DNA of 64,000 nt from Cardiocondyla obscurior (GCF_019399895.1 NW_027228795.1:124001-188000); one strand, 5' to 3'. Shown: positions 11,321 to 22,817, counted from the stretch's first letter. Program-made: numbers and translations. Notes: generated by a model from the letters alone, not told the origin.

Positions 11321-11485
11321 AGCCAAGCAGTGCGACAAGGAAAGCAACATAGCAGCCAAGCAGTGCGACAAGGAAAGCAACATAGCAGCCAAGCAGTGCG
11401 ACAAGGAAAGCAACATAGCAGCCAAGCAGTGCGACAAGGAAAGCAACATAGCAGCCAAGCAGTGCGACAAGGAAAGCAGTATAGC
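11321..11485 (+). repeat. Five 33-bp tandem repeats in the element A leader
   Basis: Units start at 11321, 11354, 11387, 11420 and 11453 with consensus beginning AGCCAAGCAGTGCGACAAGG. Only the last unit diverges at its end. They lie between the primer site and the leader mini-exon start. Confidence 0.95.
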
Positions 11486-11509
11486 AGCCAGCAGCAAAGC
11501 AGATCAAAC

Positions 11510-11529
11510 ATGCGAGTCACAGCGTTAAT
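11510..11529 (+). CDS. Element A leader mini-exon (env signal-peptide start), 20 nt
   Basis: An ATG at 11510 opens a frame of six codons plus two bases that ends at a consensus donor, GTAAGT at 11530. The acceptor TTTCAG at 17128-17133 precedes the env exon, and the phases agree (two bases here, one base there). The few encoded residues are largely hydrophobic and would form the start of a signal peptide with the first env codons. The same 20-nt arrangement occurs in elements B and C. If unspliced, the short frame stops at once and gag starts downstream at 11563. This is a prediction from splice signals. Confidence 0.65.
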
Positions 11530-11562
11530 GTAAGTCCGAAATATTTTGTAACCGACCGATCC

Positions 11563-14500
11563 ATGTCGGATAGCGAATTAGAATTACAACGCCGCGTTGC
11601 AAACAATTCGTGGCTACACAGCCAAGCGGCTAGACGAGCGTTACAGCCGACACCTGTACGACCATTGCGAGTCGCCATAAACGCGTTAAACGATATTAGA
11701 AATAGGGTACGCCGCGTGTTAGAATACGAAGACGACCCCGCGACAGAAAGCGAGGAATCCGTAAACGTTATCACGCCGCGCGAATTTGATTTTGGCGAAA
11801 TAGACGACGCGTTATTAAACCGCGGAGACGGAAATATTGCGCGCCGTACACATAATCAAATACTCGCAGACACCCCGAGCGACATTAGCGGTATTTTGGA
11901 CAGGGGAGAATTCTCCCTAACGTCGTACGATAGTAGCGTGTTTGATCCCGCGGAAATTTTCGCAAATAATTTAAACACCACCCGTGAAAAAATGACACAT
12001 AACTACTCATTGCTGGACGGAGCGGTTGGGGGAGTACCAGAGATACTCATCGACAGAGAGGTAAACGCGTTGCGAGAATTACATACCGCGACGCCAAACC
12101 CGACACAACGACAAGAACGATTATTAGAACAGGTACTCGAAAACTTGCGAGAAATGAATTCTCGAATTGTTCGCCTCGAACGACGACCAAACGAAAGCCG
12201 AGAAACGCGGGGAAATCAAGAGCTCATCGAAGGAAATGGACGCCCGCACGGAGAAGCACGAAATAGACCGACAGAACCAGTATCCACGTTTAAACTTAAG
12301 GACGCGCGAGCAATGATTCCGACGGTAGACGGAACAAATCATGCTCAAACAAAAGAATTTTTAAAAGCATGCGCGTACGCCGCGAGACATGTCGCACGCG
12401 AAAATACCGAAACGCTATTAGAAGCAGTACTCTGCACGAAATTAAAGGGCGCCGCGCTATTAGATTTCGACGCAAGAGACATCACGACGTTTGATCAATT
12501 CCTAAAAGAATTCGAAAAAACATATTTGAGGAAAAAGGGGACCTCGCGTTTACAGACAGAAATGAGCTCGTTGAAACAAAAGTACGGAGAAAGTGCGACT
12601 ACATACGGACTACGCGTACAAAAAACCGCGATGGAATTATACGAAGCTATGACGGATGAAGAAGAAATGACCAGCGAACAGAAACGGACGGTTCTAAAAT
12701 TAATTCAGCGACAAGCGTTACATTATTTTCACATGGGACTAACAGACGACATTAAAACAATGGTCCGCTCGCAACATTTCGAGACGTTAAAAGACGCGAT
12801 AGAAGGCGCAGTGGAAGAAGAAAAAATAAGGATAACAAAATATAAAGGCACGTATGAGAAAACGCGAACAAACGAAACACACGAAAAACCGCGATCATCA
12901 AGCATTACATGCAACAAATGCGGGAAAGCAGGGCATATGGCACGCGAATGCCGAAGCAACAAACATATAAACGGATTCAACTTGCCGCGAGCCGAAACAC
13001 GTGCGAGAATTAATAACACAGAAAAATTCTGCACACACTGCAGAAAGCCAGGACACACACGAGACGAATGCTGGTCGGTGAACGGACGACCAGATACGCG
13101 ATGGCAAAGAAAAGACAACAGACAAACAATACGCACAAGACAATCAACCGCGATAAACATAGCTCGCACAAGTAGAAATAGAAAAGAAACCAGCCGAAGC
13201 AAGGAAAGCGGAAGCGAGAGTGAAGAAGAAAGACAGAAACCAAGAGTGATAAGAGCGGCAAGAGAATATCAAGTTGCGAATATAGCGACGAAAGAAGTGA
13301 GGAACGGATTAAAACTCATCACGCTAAACGTCGAACAAGCGAAAAAGGGAAGATTAAATTTATTGGTGGATTCAGGAGCAACAATCACACTAATAAAGGT
13401 AGGAAATTTAAAGGAAGACACACCGATAATCGAGGAAAAAATGGCATTAACGGGTGTCACAGGACATAAAATCAATACGATAGGGAAAATAAGGGCAACA
13501 ATTAAAATAGGCAGGAAAAACGTAAAACAGAAAATGTACGTAGTAAGAGATGATTTCCCGATAGAGTACGAAGGAATACTAGGGATAGACTTTCTGACAA
13601 AACAACGAGCATCTTGTTTGCACGGAAAGGAGCAGATAGTAATAGACGGAGTAAAATTTAAATTACATCCGTACGAAAAATATATACTACCCCCGCGCAG
13701 CGAAACAATACTCCGAGCAATTACAAGTCAAAATCAAGTAGGAGTAATTAATGCGGAAGAAACAAAGCCAGGAGTATTCATAGGAAACTGCCTGGTAGCA
13801 CCAAAAGATAACGAGTGCCCAGTAAGTGTGCTCAACATGACAGAAGAACCGATGGAAATACATACACCGCAAGTGGAGATAGAAGAACTGAGAACCATCA
13901 ACTCCGCAAAAGTGCTGACGCTGAATAAAAGAACCGACAACGAAACGGTACAGGAGCGCAGCAAAAAATTAATGAAGCAGCTAAGAACGGATCATCTAAA
14001 CAAAGAAGAAAAAAGAGAACTTGAAAAAATATGCCTACATTATTGTGACATATTTTATTTAGAAGGTGACGCACTAACGTACACAGCAGCTGTCAAACAC
14101 GAGGTAAATACACCAAACGAAAATCCGCCAATAAATAGCCGCCCGTATAGGCTACCAGAAAAACACAAAGAAGAAGTAAATAGACAAATAGACAAAATGC
14201 TGAAAGAAGATATAATTCGCCAGAGTAGCAGCCAATGGAACGCGTTTATACTGGTAGTACCAAAGAAAGTAGACGCGTCAGGAAAAGCGAAATTAAGAAT
14301 AGTGGTGGATTTCCGAAAAATCAACGAAATAACGATAGGTGATTCATTTCCAATACCAAATATCACCGAAATACTAGATCAGCTAGGAAACGCAAAATAC
14401 TTTACCACATTAGACCTTGCATCTGGGTATCATCAAATACAAATGAAAGAAGAACACAAATGCAAAACAGCATTCTCAACACCACATGGGCATTACGAAT

Positions 14501-16497
14501 TTAATAGAATGCCCTTCGGGCTAAAAAACGCCCCCGCAACGTTCCAAAGACTGATGAACTCAGTACTAGCAGAATTACAAGGTATCAAGTGTCTGGTATA
14601 CCTGGACGACGTCGTGATATACGGACCGACACTTGAAGAACATAACAAAAGGCTGACGAGCGTATTTAGCAGACTAAGAGAAAATAATTTGAAACTCCAA
14701 CCAGACAAGTGTGAATTCCTACGGAAGGAAGTATTATTCCTAGGACACATAATTACAGAAAACGGAATACAACCAGATCCAGCAAAAATAAACGCAGTAA
14801 GAAACTACCCGACGCCGAAAAAAGTAAAAGATATACAAGCATTTATAGGTCTGGCAGGATATTACCGGAAATTCATAGAAAATTTTTCGAAAATCGCGAA
14901 ACCACTAACAAAACTGACAAAAAAGGGAGAAAAATTCGAATGGGGAATAGAACAGCAGAACGCATTCGAAATATTAAAAGAAAAGCTAACGACAGCTCCG
15001 GTGTTAAGTTACCCGGACTTCACGAGACAGTTCCTGGTAACAACAGATGCCTCATATTATGCAATCGGAGCAATACTATCACAGGGAACGGTCGGAGAAG
15101 ACAAGCCGATCGCTTATGCCAGCAGAATTCTAAATAAAGCGGAATGAAATTATAGTACAACGGAAAAAGAACTGCTAGCAATAATATGGGAGGTAAAACA
15201 TTTCCGACCATACGTATACGGAACAAAATTCATGATAATAACGGATCACAAACCATTAACATGGTTATTCAACGTAAATGATCCAGGCTCAAGACTGATA
15301 CGCTGGAGATTAAAATTAGAAGAATACACATATCAGATAGTGCACAAAGACGGAAAGAAAAACACAAACGCTGATGCACTAAGCAGAAACCCGATCGAAG
15401 AAACCGAAATAAATAAAATAGAAAACGAAACAAAAAAATATTCTGAAGAAGAAAAAATGGAAATATTAAAAGAATACCACGACTGTCCATTGGGAGGACA
15501 CCAGGGTGTGAAACGTACAATAAATAGAATAAAACTCAACCATAATTGGCCAGACATGAACAAAGAAGTGGAAGAATACATCAGTAAATGCGAAAAATGC
15601 CAAAAGAACAAACTAAGCAGAAAAACGAAAATGCCAATGGTAATAACCGACACGCCGGAAAAGCCATTCGAAAAATGCGCACTCGACATCGTAGGACCAT
15701 TAACAGTAACAAACGCAGGAAATAAATACATCCTAACATTTCAAGATGCCTTAACGAAATTTAGCAAGGCAATACCAGTAGCAAATCAAGAAGCAGCAAC
15801 CGTGGCGAAAGCATTCGCAACAAAAATAATTTTTGAAAATGGAATCCCAGAAAAAATACTAACAGATCAAGGAACAAACTTTGTAAGCGAAATGTTCAAA
15901 AACATATGTAAATTATTGAAAATCGAGAAAATACAGACAACGGCGTATCATCCGGAAAGCAATGGGGCGCTAGAGAGATCACATCGAACTCTAGCAGAAT
16001 ACCTAAGACATTATATAAACGGAGACCAAACCGATTGGGACGAGTGGGTACCGTATGCGATGTTTGCATATAATACGACACCGCACACAGCAACAGGGTA
16101 CACACCGTTTGAATTAGTGTATGGGCACCAAGCCACACTGCCGACGGCACTGGCAACGGCACCAAGGAAAACGTACACATACGACGACTACGCGCAGGAA
16201 CTAAGGGAACGATTACGCGCATCAAATACAATCGCGAAGGAACATTTAAAAGGAGAGAAAGAAAAATCGAAAACAAACTTCGATAAGAAAACAAGGGAAA
16301 GAAAATTCAAAATAGGAGATCAAGTCCTATTGCACGATGAAACAGTGAGAAGAGGAAGATCAAAGAAATTAGAAGCACAATGGATAGGACCGTACACGGT
16401 AATAGAAAAATGCGGAGAAGTAAATTACAAAATAAAAGGAGGCAGAAGAAGCATAAGAGTGCATGCAAATAGACTAAAAGCATTTGTAGAGCACTAA
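11563..16497 (+). pseudogene. gag-pol: Element A gag-pol, one in-frame stop between RT and RNase H
   Basis: A single frame of about 1645 codons encodes Gag, protease, RT, RNase H and integrase without a frameshift between gag and pol. Residue positions: two CCHC knuckles near 449 (CNKCGKAGHMAREC) and 489 (CTHCRKPGHTRDEC); aspartic protease DSGA near 602; RT with YLDD near 1012; RNase H motif TTDAS near 1160; integrase HHCC zinc module at nucleotides 15478-15605; DDE residues near 15686, 15866 and 15972. A TGA at 15145-15147 interrupts the frame just after ILNKAE; the frame continues in register to the stop at 16495-16497. Gag packages the RNA, and the enzymes copy and integrate it. The stop makes full Pol impossible in this copy. 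The rest of the frame shows no other damage. Confidence 0.93.
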
Positions 16498-16825
16498 CAA
16501 AAAAAAAAAAAAAAAATTTCTACTCACCAGAAAACATAGGATAGACGGCACGATGTTCCCCGTCCGGCCGATCCTCAACCACCACCATCAAATTAGGGAC
16601 CCGCGAAACACGAAAAACCCGGCTACGCACTGGCACAATCTCAGAAGAACGGCAGGCGTAGCACCGCAGGGCCATAAAGCCCTGCCGACAGGAAACACAG
16701 TTCACCCATCGGCGGGCAGATTCAGCTTCGTCAAATAAGACGTCGACGGAACTACAGAAAACACAAACAGCAAAATGTTAAACAATATCAATAAAAAATA
16801 GAATCAAAATCAACACTTACGACAT
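16474..16825 (-). CDS. Element A antisense spliced ORF with C-x2-C-x8-C-x2-C zinc motif
   Basis: Proposed gene on the strand opposite to gag-pol-env, between pol and env. Exon 1 starts with ATG at 16825 and ends after two further bases at donor GTAAGT (16820-16815). Exon 2 runs 16751-16528 after the acceptor TTTCTGTAG and ends at donor GTGAGT. A possible exon 3 (16493-16474, 20 nt, acceptor after a long poly-T) ends in TAG; without the last splice the frame stops at 16520-16522. Exon 2 encodes CVSCRQGFMALRCYAC, a likely single zinc site, then a basic V/R-rich tail. Elements B and C have the same motif spacing and splice signals in the same place, although their nucleotide sequences here are very different. 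I do not recognise a family. Function unknown; nucleic-acid binding or regulation of the sense transcript are possibilities only. Confidence 0.6.
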
Positions 16826-17133
16826 TATAATAAACCGTATAAATGAGTAGAAAATACAGTTAGGAAGCTACTGACAGACTGACGGAACGGACAACGAGAC
16901 TAAGAGACAAATCCGACGCGATATAAAAATGCATATAAAAATTTCGAGAAGTGCAACGCGAAACCGCGCGAACACAGCAGAGAAAAGTTATAAAGACTTG
17001 CCTCGTATCATAATACACAGCCGCTCCCACGAAGAACACACACGCACATAACAGATAACACACGCGAAAAAAAATAGAAATTAAAATACGAAAAAACCGC
17101 GAGAAATCAATCTGAAAGAAAATCATCTTTCAG
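16826..17133. other. Element A segment upstream of env, ends in splice acceptor
   Basis: AT-rich stretch with no convincing sense ORF. It ends in ATCTTTCAG (17125-17133), the proposed env acceptor. An antisense frame (17126-16860) is rich in F/I/C, but I find no counterpart in B or C and treat it as chance. Confidence 0.5.
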
Positions 17134-18958
17134 AATAATAATCACCGTGACGCTGGGCGCAAGCGACAAACCGCCGGAAATAAGCTCATCGTACACGGTA
17201 ACGCAGTTCGTACATGAACCCGGACTCTACTACGAAAACATGGGACAACTGCAACTATCAGACGCGTCGTGGAAATTAGTAATAATAACTAAAACACAAG
17301 AATTAAAAGCGCAATATGAAAAACTGCAAGAACGGGTAAAAGACGGAGAAAAAGCGTGCGAAACATATAGCGGAGAATTACTTAAGGATAAATGTAAATA
17401 CTTAGCAGAAACAGTACGATCCCAAAACGAAAAACTAATAACAGCGATAGAATTATTAACAACATATGAGGCACAAAAAACAAAGCGAGGATTAATAGAT
17501 GTAATAGGAACAATAAGTAAAAAACTATTCGGAACAATGGACGCGGACGACGAAAAAGTAATAAGCGAACAGTTAGAAATATTAACGAAAAGGCAGCAAA
17601 CGTTGCAACACGTAGCAAAAAACCAACTAAAAGTAATAAATAGTTCGATTGGTCATATACAGGAATTAGAGGAAACAATAAAGGACCACGAGAAAGTTAT
17701 AACAAACGCGACGAAGCTATTAAGCAAAAAAGTAGACGGGATAACGGGACAAATAGAAATGACGGAACATTTCTACATATTAAGAATGTTAATAACAGAT
17801 CTATTAACAAACGTGCAAGAGACAATGGAATTTATAGCACAAACAAAATTGGGGATAAAAAACACGCGAATGTTACCGGTTAATAAAATAATCGAAGAAT
17901 TAAAAGAAGCAACCGCGCACCTAGAGGAAGGGACGTATTTCCCCTTTAGAATCAATACAGAAAATTGGAACGCGATAGAAAAATACGTGGAAATAAGCGC
18001 ATATAGCGACGAGCAGATGATAGTCACAATAATAAGATTCCCGATAGTAGACGACGCAAGGTACGAATTAAAAAGAGTAACGCCGTTTCCTGTATTAGAC
18101 AAATCGAACGAGAACGTATTTAAAATAATAGAAATAGAAAATGAATACATAGCAGTAGATAGAGAAAACAATAATTACTTAACATTAAAAAGAGAGGACA
18201 TCAAGCAATGCGTAAATAACAATAATATATATATATGCGAACAAAGCCTCCCGGTATACCATACCAGGGCAAGCGCGCCGTGCGAGGTAAGAGCGATTAC
18301 CGAGCCAGCAAAAAAGCCGGACACGTGCGTATCGCGAGAAGTTGCATCACGAGCAACATTCTGGATAGCAGTAAGCGAACCACAAGAGTGGATATACTCC
18401 ACAACAAAGGAGCAAACAATAGAAATTCAATGTAGACATAGACCGAGTAAAAAATTAGAAATAAATAAAACAGGAATAGTAAAATTAAGAACAGCATGTA
18501 AACTAACAACGACAGAAATGACAATAAAAACAAGAAACACGATAGGAGAAAGTAAAATAGAACGACACGTACCGACGTATAATCTAACAAACATAGAAAC
18601 AGAACAGGGCGAAAAAACCGACCCAATAATAAAGAAAATAGAAGAAATAAGCCGCGACAAGGTAATAAAAAACCCGAACGAATTAAATAAATTAGGGATA
18701 GAATTAAGTAGAATGGACAAGCAACTAGACGGAAATGTAATATTAACAAATAGAATAATCATGTACACAACGGGCACAAGCGCCACAATAATAGCTATAA
18801 TAGCGATTATAGTACTAGCAATAGTAGTAGTAAAACTGTACAAAAAGAAAAAGAATAAAGTAACCGAACAAATAATCCTACCCAGCGAAATAAAAAGAAG
18901 AAAAAAGAAAGAAACGCCGAATGTAAAAACACCACGACCAACGGTGATACAATTGTAA
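17134..18958 (+). CDS. env: Element A envelope glycoprotein, baculovirus F-like
   Basis: The exon encodes about 607 residues after the TTTCAG acceptor; it has no good ATG of its own near the start, which supports use of the leader mini-exon. A K-x-K-R cleavage-like site at about 17480 is followed by RGLIDVIGTISKKLFGTMD, the fusion-peptide-type signature shared by baculovirus F proteins and insect errantivirus envelopes. Helix-forming, heptad-like sequence follows. Near the C-terminus is a single hydrophobic membrane anchor (about 18770-18835, rich in I/V/A) and then a lysine-rich cytoplasmic tail. The protein would be membrane-bound and class I-fusion-like. The frame is intact although pol has a stop. 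The family assignment is firm from the signature; infectivity is not implied. Confidence 0.85.
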
Positions 18959-18980
18959 ATAGAATAAGAGAACATATTGT

Positions 18981-19027
18981 AAGGAAAAAAAGATTGAAGT
19001 GTATAAACACACTCAACCTTTTCTTCC
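18981..19027 (+). promoter_or_regulatory. Element A hairpin before the polypurine tract
   Basis: The purine-rich arm AAGGAAAAAAAGATTGAAGT pairs imperfectly with ACTCAACCTTTTCTT around a short loop. B and C have better-paired hairpins with the same AGAAAA-rich arm at the same place. Confidence 0.55.
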
Positions 19028-19032
19028 CCCTA

Positions 19033-19043
19033 GGGGGGAGGGA
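19033..19043 (+). promoter_or_regulatory. Element A polypurine tract
   Basis: GGGGGGAGGGA directly abuts the 3' LTR, the standard plus-strand primer position. The same tract occurs in B and C. Confidence 0.9.
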
Positions 19044-19580
19044 TGTTGTAACCCAAACCCCGTTACAACACGAAACATGACGCAGGGCATTTCGGCATAA
19101 GTATCTCGTAATTAAATAACCTCGGAGGATGCAAGATCAGCAAACCTCCTTAAGAAATTAAATAATAAGAAACAAAAGAGAAACACGTGCGAGAACTTAT
19201 TGCCGAAATCGCTGAGGTTGCATTCGCCGAACTACCGAAGTTCGGCATTGCAACCCGATGACGCCAAGGCCCTGCGTCACTATTAAATAACCGCGAACCG
19301 TCACGGTCAAGCAGTCGCATCTGAGCCCGTGTCGTAAACTGAGAGCGTGAGATAATCAAAGTTCGGTCGCGTGCCATGTAAGAAGAGACCTCGCGGAGCC
19401 GAGGACGCGTGACAACGCGAGGACGCGCGCCGAACCGACGAAAAGGGAAACAGAGGAAGATAGAAAAAGTGTAACATCGCAACTGAATAAAATTTATAAG
19501 TCTTTATTAAAAAACTACTATTTTCGCCCTCCCTCACGGATCCCGAAGGACGGACCCCGTGCACCGGCCCCGGTGCAACA
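19044..19580 (+). repeat. Element A 3' LTR
   Basis: 537 bp with four substitutions relative to the 5' LTR; followed by the ATGG duplication at 19581-19584. Confidence 0.95.
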
Positions 19581-20115
19581 ATGGTGTATAGCTCCATATA
19601 TTAATAGAGGCAATATGACCGAAGTATGAAAATTTAATTATATATTATATGTAATTTTATTACACAATGATTATATGTATACAAAAAATGCTTACGTTTT
19701 AAATTTTTACTTTTTTAAAAATATTTTAATAATTCTCTAAACACATTTAATATTTATACTGTTTTAATTAAATTTTTTTCTTTTTGTATAGGCCCAGAAC
19801 AAGTTTAATCACCATCATTCAAAAACTAGACAAGTTATTGAAAGAGCTTTTGCACTTCTTAAAGGAAGATTTCGACGGCTAAAGTACTTGCATATGAGTT
19901 GCATCGATTTGATACCATATGTCATTTTAGCGAGTTGCGTTCTTTATAATATTTGTCTCGAAGGTTGTATGGATGATATCAACGATTTTATATGTGACGG
20001 CTTAGAAGAAAATGCCAACAACAATAATGAGGAAAATATTTTCTTTGATCGATTACTTAACGATAGAAGAGGACTGATTCGCCGTGAATATCTTACAAAT
20101 CTAGTACAATAATAT

Positions 20116-20926
20116 TGTTCATTCGATTATGAATTTCAGCGCGTTTAAATTTTATTATAATTCTCTCGCCTAGTATGCGCTCCAGCGTCGCGATATTTCG
20201 AGTTTACCGTCGCGTATTTGTTGATTTTGTCGGTCTCCTTGAATCGCCGATGGTTCAAAGCGTTTCGTTTTCGACAGAAGTCAGTCTAATCCAGTTCAAA
20301 CTGAATATTTCGCTGACTTCGCCTTGTTTTCGTCGCCGGGTTCCGACAATCCTAGGCTCCGTACCGCGAAAAGACGTACAGTTTCGCTCGAACTCCGCAC
20401 CTGTGCGTCTCGCCTTCGTTTTTCGGCTCGCTCTCGCGCGAAGACATTCGATTAGTCTCTCTTTTTTTTTCTTGCGCTCTTAATCGCAACTCGTTGATTT
20501 CACTTTCCGTGAATTGATTATTTCGGCGCCCATCCGCTTATTAATTATCGCTACCGCTGGAGTGCAGGGATTCGCGCTCGCGGCGATCACCGGCTCGCGC
20601 TCTCAAGATCTCCGTCGTCCGCGGCAAGATCTCCGACGATCGGGTAGATCATTCATCTGCTCACAAGATTTCCGACGGATAAGTCGGGTCAGGAAGATTT
20701 CCGCTCGTTTACTGGTATCCTTGCCTTCAAAGGCGCGATTGTATTTTTTTTTGTGTTTTTTTTATTGTAAATATATTGGGTTCAATTTTCTGTCATTTAA
20801 TTATTCTTGTTTTTCAATTACTGCGATCGGCTCTCTCTCTCATTCCCTCTCAATCGACTCACGCGTCGAGCTCATTGCTGAGCAATTCTATTCTTAAGCT
20901 AACGTGATCACGCAAGATCACGTACA
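20116..20926 (+). mobile_element. Solo LTR, 811 bp
   Basis: A GC-richer block begins TGTTCATTCG and ends ATCACGTACA (TG...CA ends) and is flanked by a perfect 5-bp duplication AATAT (20111-20115 and 20927-20931). No retroelement coding sequence lies inside. It sits three bases after the Harbinger transposase stop. The 5-bp duplication suits Copia, BEL/Pao or some Gypsy elements; the family is unknown. Short frames inside it are not convincing genes. Confidence 0.7.
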
Positions 20927-20931
20927 AATAT

Positions 20932-21452
20932 AATACATTGTATATTACAAAGAGTAAAATGTTAATTAGTTTATTTACTAAATAAAATAAAGCAAAATGT
21001 AAAATAAAACATGGTTTCTTTTATTTTGTACATAAATAAAAATTGACAAATCGATACAATGTAACTGATTCAATTTTACATAATACACTTATCTTTGGTA
21101 CACGTACAAAACACATATTAATCGAGAGTAACTTAAAATCTAATCATAAAAAAAAATCATATATTTTTTGACTATTAAATATATTAGTAACATATATTTA
21201 TTATGCATATATTAACATATATTTATGTAACGCACAAATCATTTAACAAACATATCTTTTAACTAAAATATTTTTGAACATAAGAACAAAGTAAAATAAA
21301 AAGATATTACTACTTTTGTTTCAACGAAGAAAACTGATTATTATATTAGCATACGTATTATCACAGTTTTTGTACTTTTATGCTACTTATAATACTTACT
21401 CTATATTAATAACAATAAAAATACCTTGCAAACATATAAAAAATGTTATAGT
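20932..21452. other. Shared 3' flank of the two convergent Harbinger genes
   Basis: AT-rich, with several AATAAA-type signals on both strands, as expected where a plus-strand transposase and a minus-strand gene converge. Nothing else seen. Confidence 0.55.
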
Positions 21453-22607
21453 TTATAACTTTCCGATTAGCTTCTCCATCATTTCTTTATATGCATTAAT
21501 CGCTGCCTTTGACTCAGCTATTGCTTCTTGATGGCGCCGCTCTCTCGCTTCTTCTCTTGTTTTCGCATCGGCGAGCAGAGCAGCAGACCAGTCTTGCAGT
21601 TCTCGTTGAATTCTAGTATTTTTTCGTTTTTTTGGAGGAGTTTCTTCATTTTGAGTTGATGAACAAGAAGTTTCTTCATTTATTTTATCAGAATCACTTA
21701 GCTCTTTGCAATTAACAACTTCTCTCTGCCTCTTATTGAGATTGGAAGCAATACTAACTGGTTTAACACATGGCTTTTCACCTAAGACTTCTTCTATTTC
21801 TTCATAAAATTTACAAGTTTTAGGGTCATTTCCAGACTTGTTGTTATGATCCTTTGTTTCCATGTACTTTCTTTTTATATCTTTCCACTTGTTTTCACAT
21901 TGAGTAGAAGTTTTCATCTCCTATTCAGACGTAGTCTGTTTCAGTTCTTTACTAATTAAAGACCATGCGTCTCGGTTTTTTATTTTTTTAAAACAATTTT
22001 GATGATCTCGCCAAAGATGAATAAGACATCTTACTTCATTATCATCTTTCCAGGATGCTGTAGAGATTCCAGGAGTTACATAGACTGATGAAACTGCAAA
22101 AGTTACATTGCCGTTAGTATTTCTTGAATAATTTTCTTTATACTCTTCATAAAAAAATATTGAAAAAGCATAAAAACTTACCTAATGGTTCACCTTGCTC
22201 AGTTATCATGCAAACATTATTTGAGTTGCTGTTATCATCTAGGGATGTCTCCTCCGTAAAATTCAAATTAAAAAACTTAAGTGTATCTTCGCATACAGGT
22301 ACACCAAAAATATTATTATCTGTATAATAAAATAATAATTAGATTTAAAGTTATGTGCACAATATGTAAGTTTTATATCTCAAATTTTATATAATTAAAA
22401 TTATACATATTAATTTTAATAAATAAAATATTATTTATAAAATATTACAATATTTAATAATATAGATATAATTATTAAATAACTCTTTCATGTTATTAAT
22501 AACTTACCTTGTACATCTTGCACAAGAATATTTCCATCACAATCAAATAATGGCAAATCTCCATTTATTATAACTTGATGTCGTTCTTTTATTAATGTGA
22601 TATTCAT
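21453..22607 (-). pseudogene. Harbinger Myb/SANT-like accessory protein, one in-frame stop
   Basis: Three exons by splice signals: 22607-22508 (ATG at 22607, donor AAG|GTAAG), 22319-22182 (acceptor TACAG, donor GTAAG) and 22093-21453 (acceptor TTTGCAG). Phases agree across both junctions. Exon 3 encodes a Myb/SANT-like trihelix domain: WKDDNEVRCLIHLWRDH at the first helix, then CENKWKDIKRKYMETKD and CKFYEEIEEVLG at the end. An acidic, charged linker and a C-terminal helix rich in A/E/K/R follow. Such proteins help the transposase enter the nucleus and bind the element ends. A TAG at 21921-21923 falls inside the Myb-like domain, so this copy is probably broken; the reading resumes in the same frame immediately after it. 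Confidence 0.8.
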
Positions 22608-22817
22608 GGTTATATTAATTTTGTATAAACACGTGATAACATGTGCCGAAATAAACATTGGTCTGGTCCCAACCGACCCCACCGATTCCACATACTTTTT
22701 TGTTGAGTGGATTAGTGGCACTCGGTGTGTCTCTCTAAACGTTTCCGAACGACCTCACCCGAATGCTCACCAAGCGTTTCCGAACGACTGGTGTGTATCT
22801 GTGTGCACACGAAAGGT

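Larger units (their letters stand above)
10573..19580 (+). mobile_element. Gypsy/errantivirus-like LTR retrotransposon A
   Basis: Two 537-bp LTRs with TGTTG...CAACA ends are flanked by the ATGG target duplication (10569-10572 and 19581-19584). Internal order: primer-binding site, leader with tandem repeats, gag-pol frame with one stop, inter-genic segment with an antisense ORF, env exon, hairpin, polypurine tract. The LTRs differ at four positions (about 0.7%), so the copy is older than B and C. Confidence 0.95.
9580..20112 (+). pseudogene. PIF/Harbinger transposase, frameshifted, D-to-N mutated and split by Gypsy A
   Basis: Exons by splice signals and homology: 9580-9975 (ATG at 9580, donor AG|GTAAG), 10041-10254, 10339-10572 continuing after the Gypsy A insertion at 19585 to about 19627, and 19792-20112 (stop 20110-20112). 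Exon 1 changes frame near 9885-9900. DDE_Tnp_4 landmarks are present: LQAVCDADLIF, GSVHDARTF, IIGDKAYPV and VIERAFALLKGRFRRLK. The last two supply the second aspartate and the glutamate of the triad. The first catalytic aspartate, normally in an AIDG-type motif, is replaced by asparagine (GAINESHIP, about 10223). The enzyme would cut and move the element in the nucleus. It is inactivated three ways: frameshift, catalytic substitution and LTR insertion in exon 3. Confidence 0.88.

Noticed and set aside
16860..17126. Antisense F/I/C-rich frame upstream of the element A env exon
   Set aside because: No counterpart in B or C and low-complexity composition; unlike the zinc-motif ORF it is not conserved.
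20175..20897. Two plus-strand frames of 102 and 127 codons
   Set aside because: Both lie inside the solo LTR, are R/S-rich and match no family; frames in a GC-rich LTR are expected by chance.
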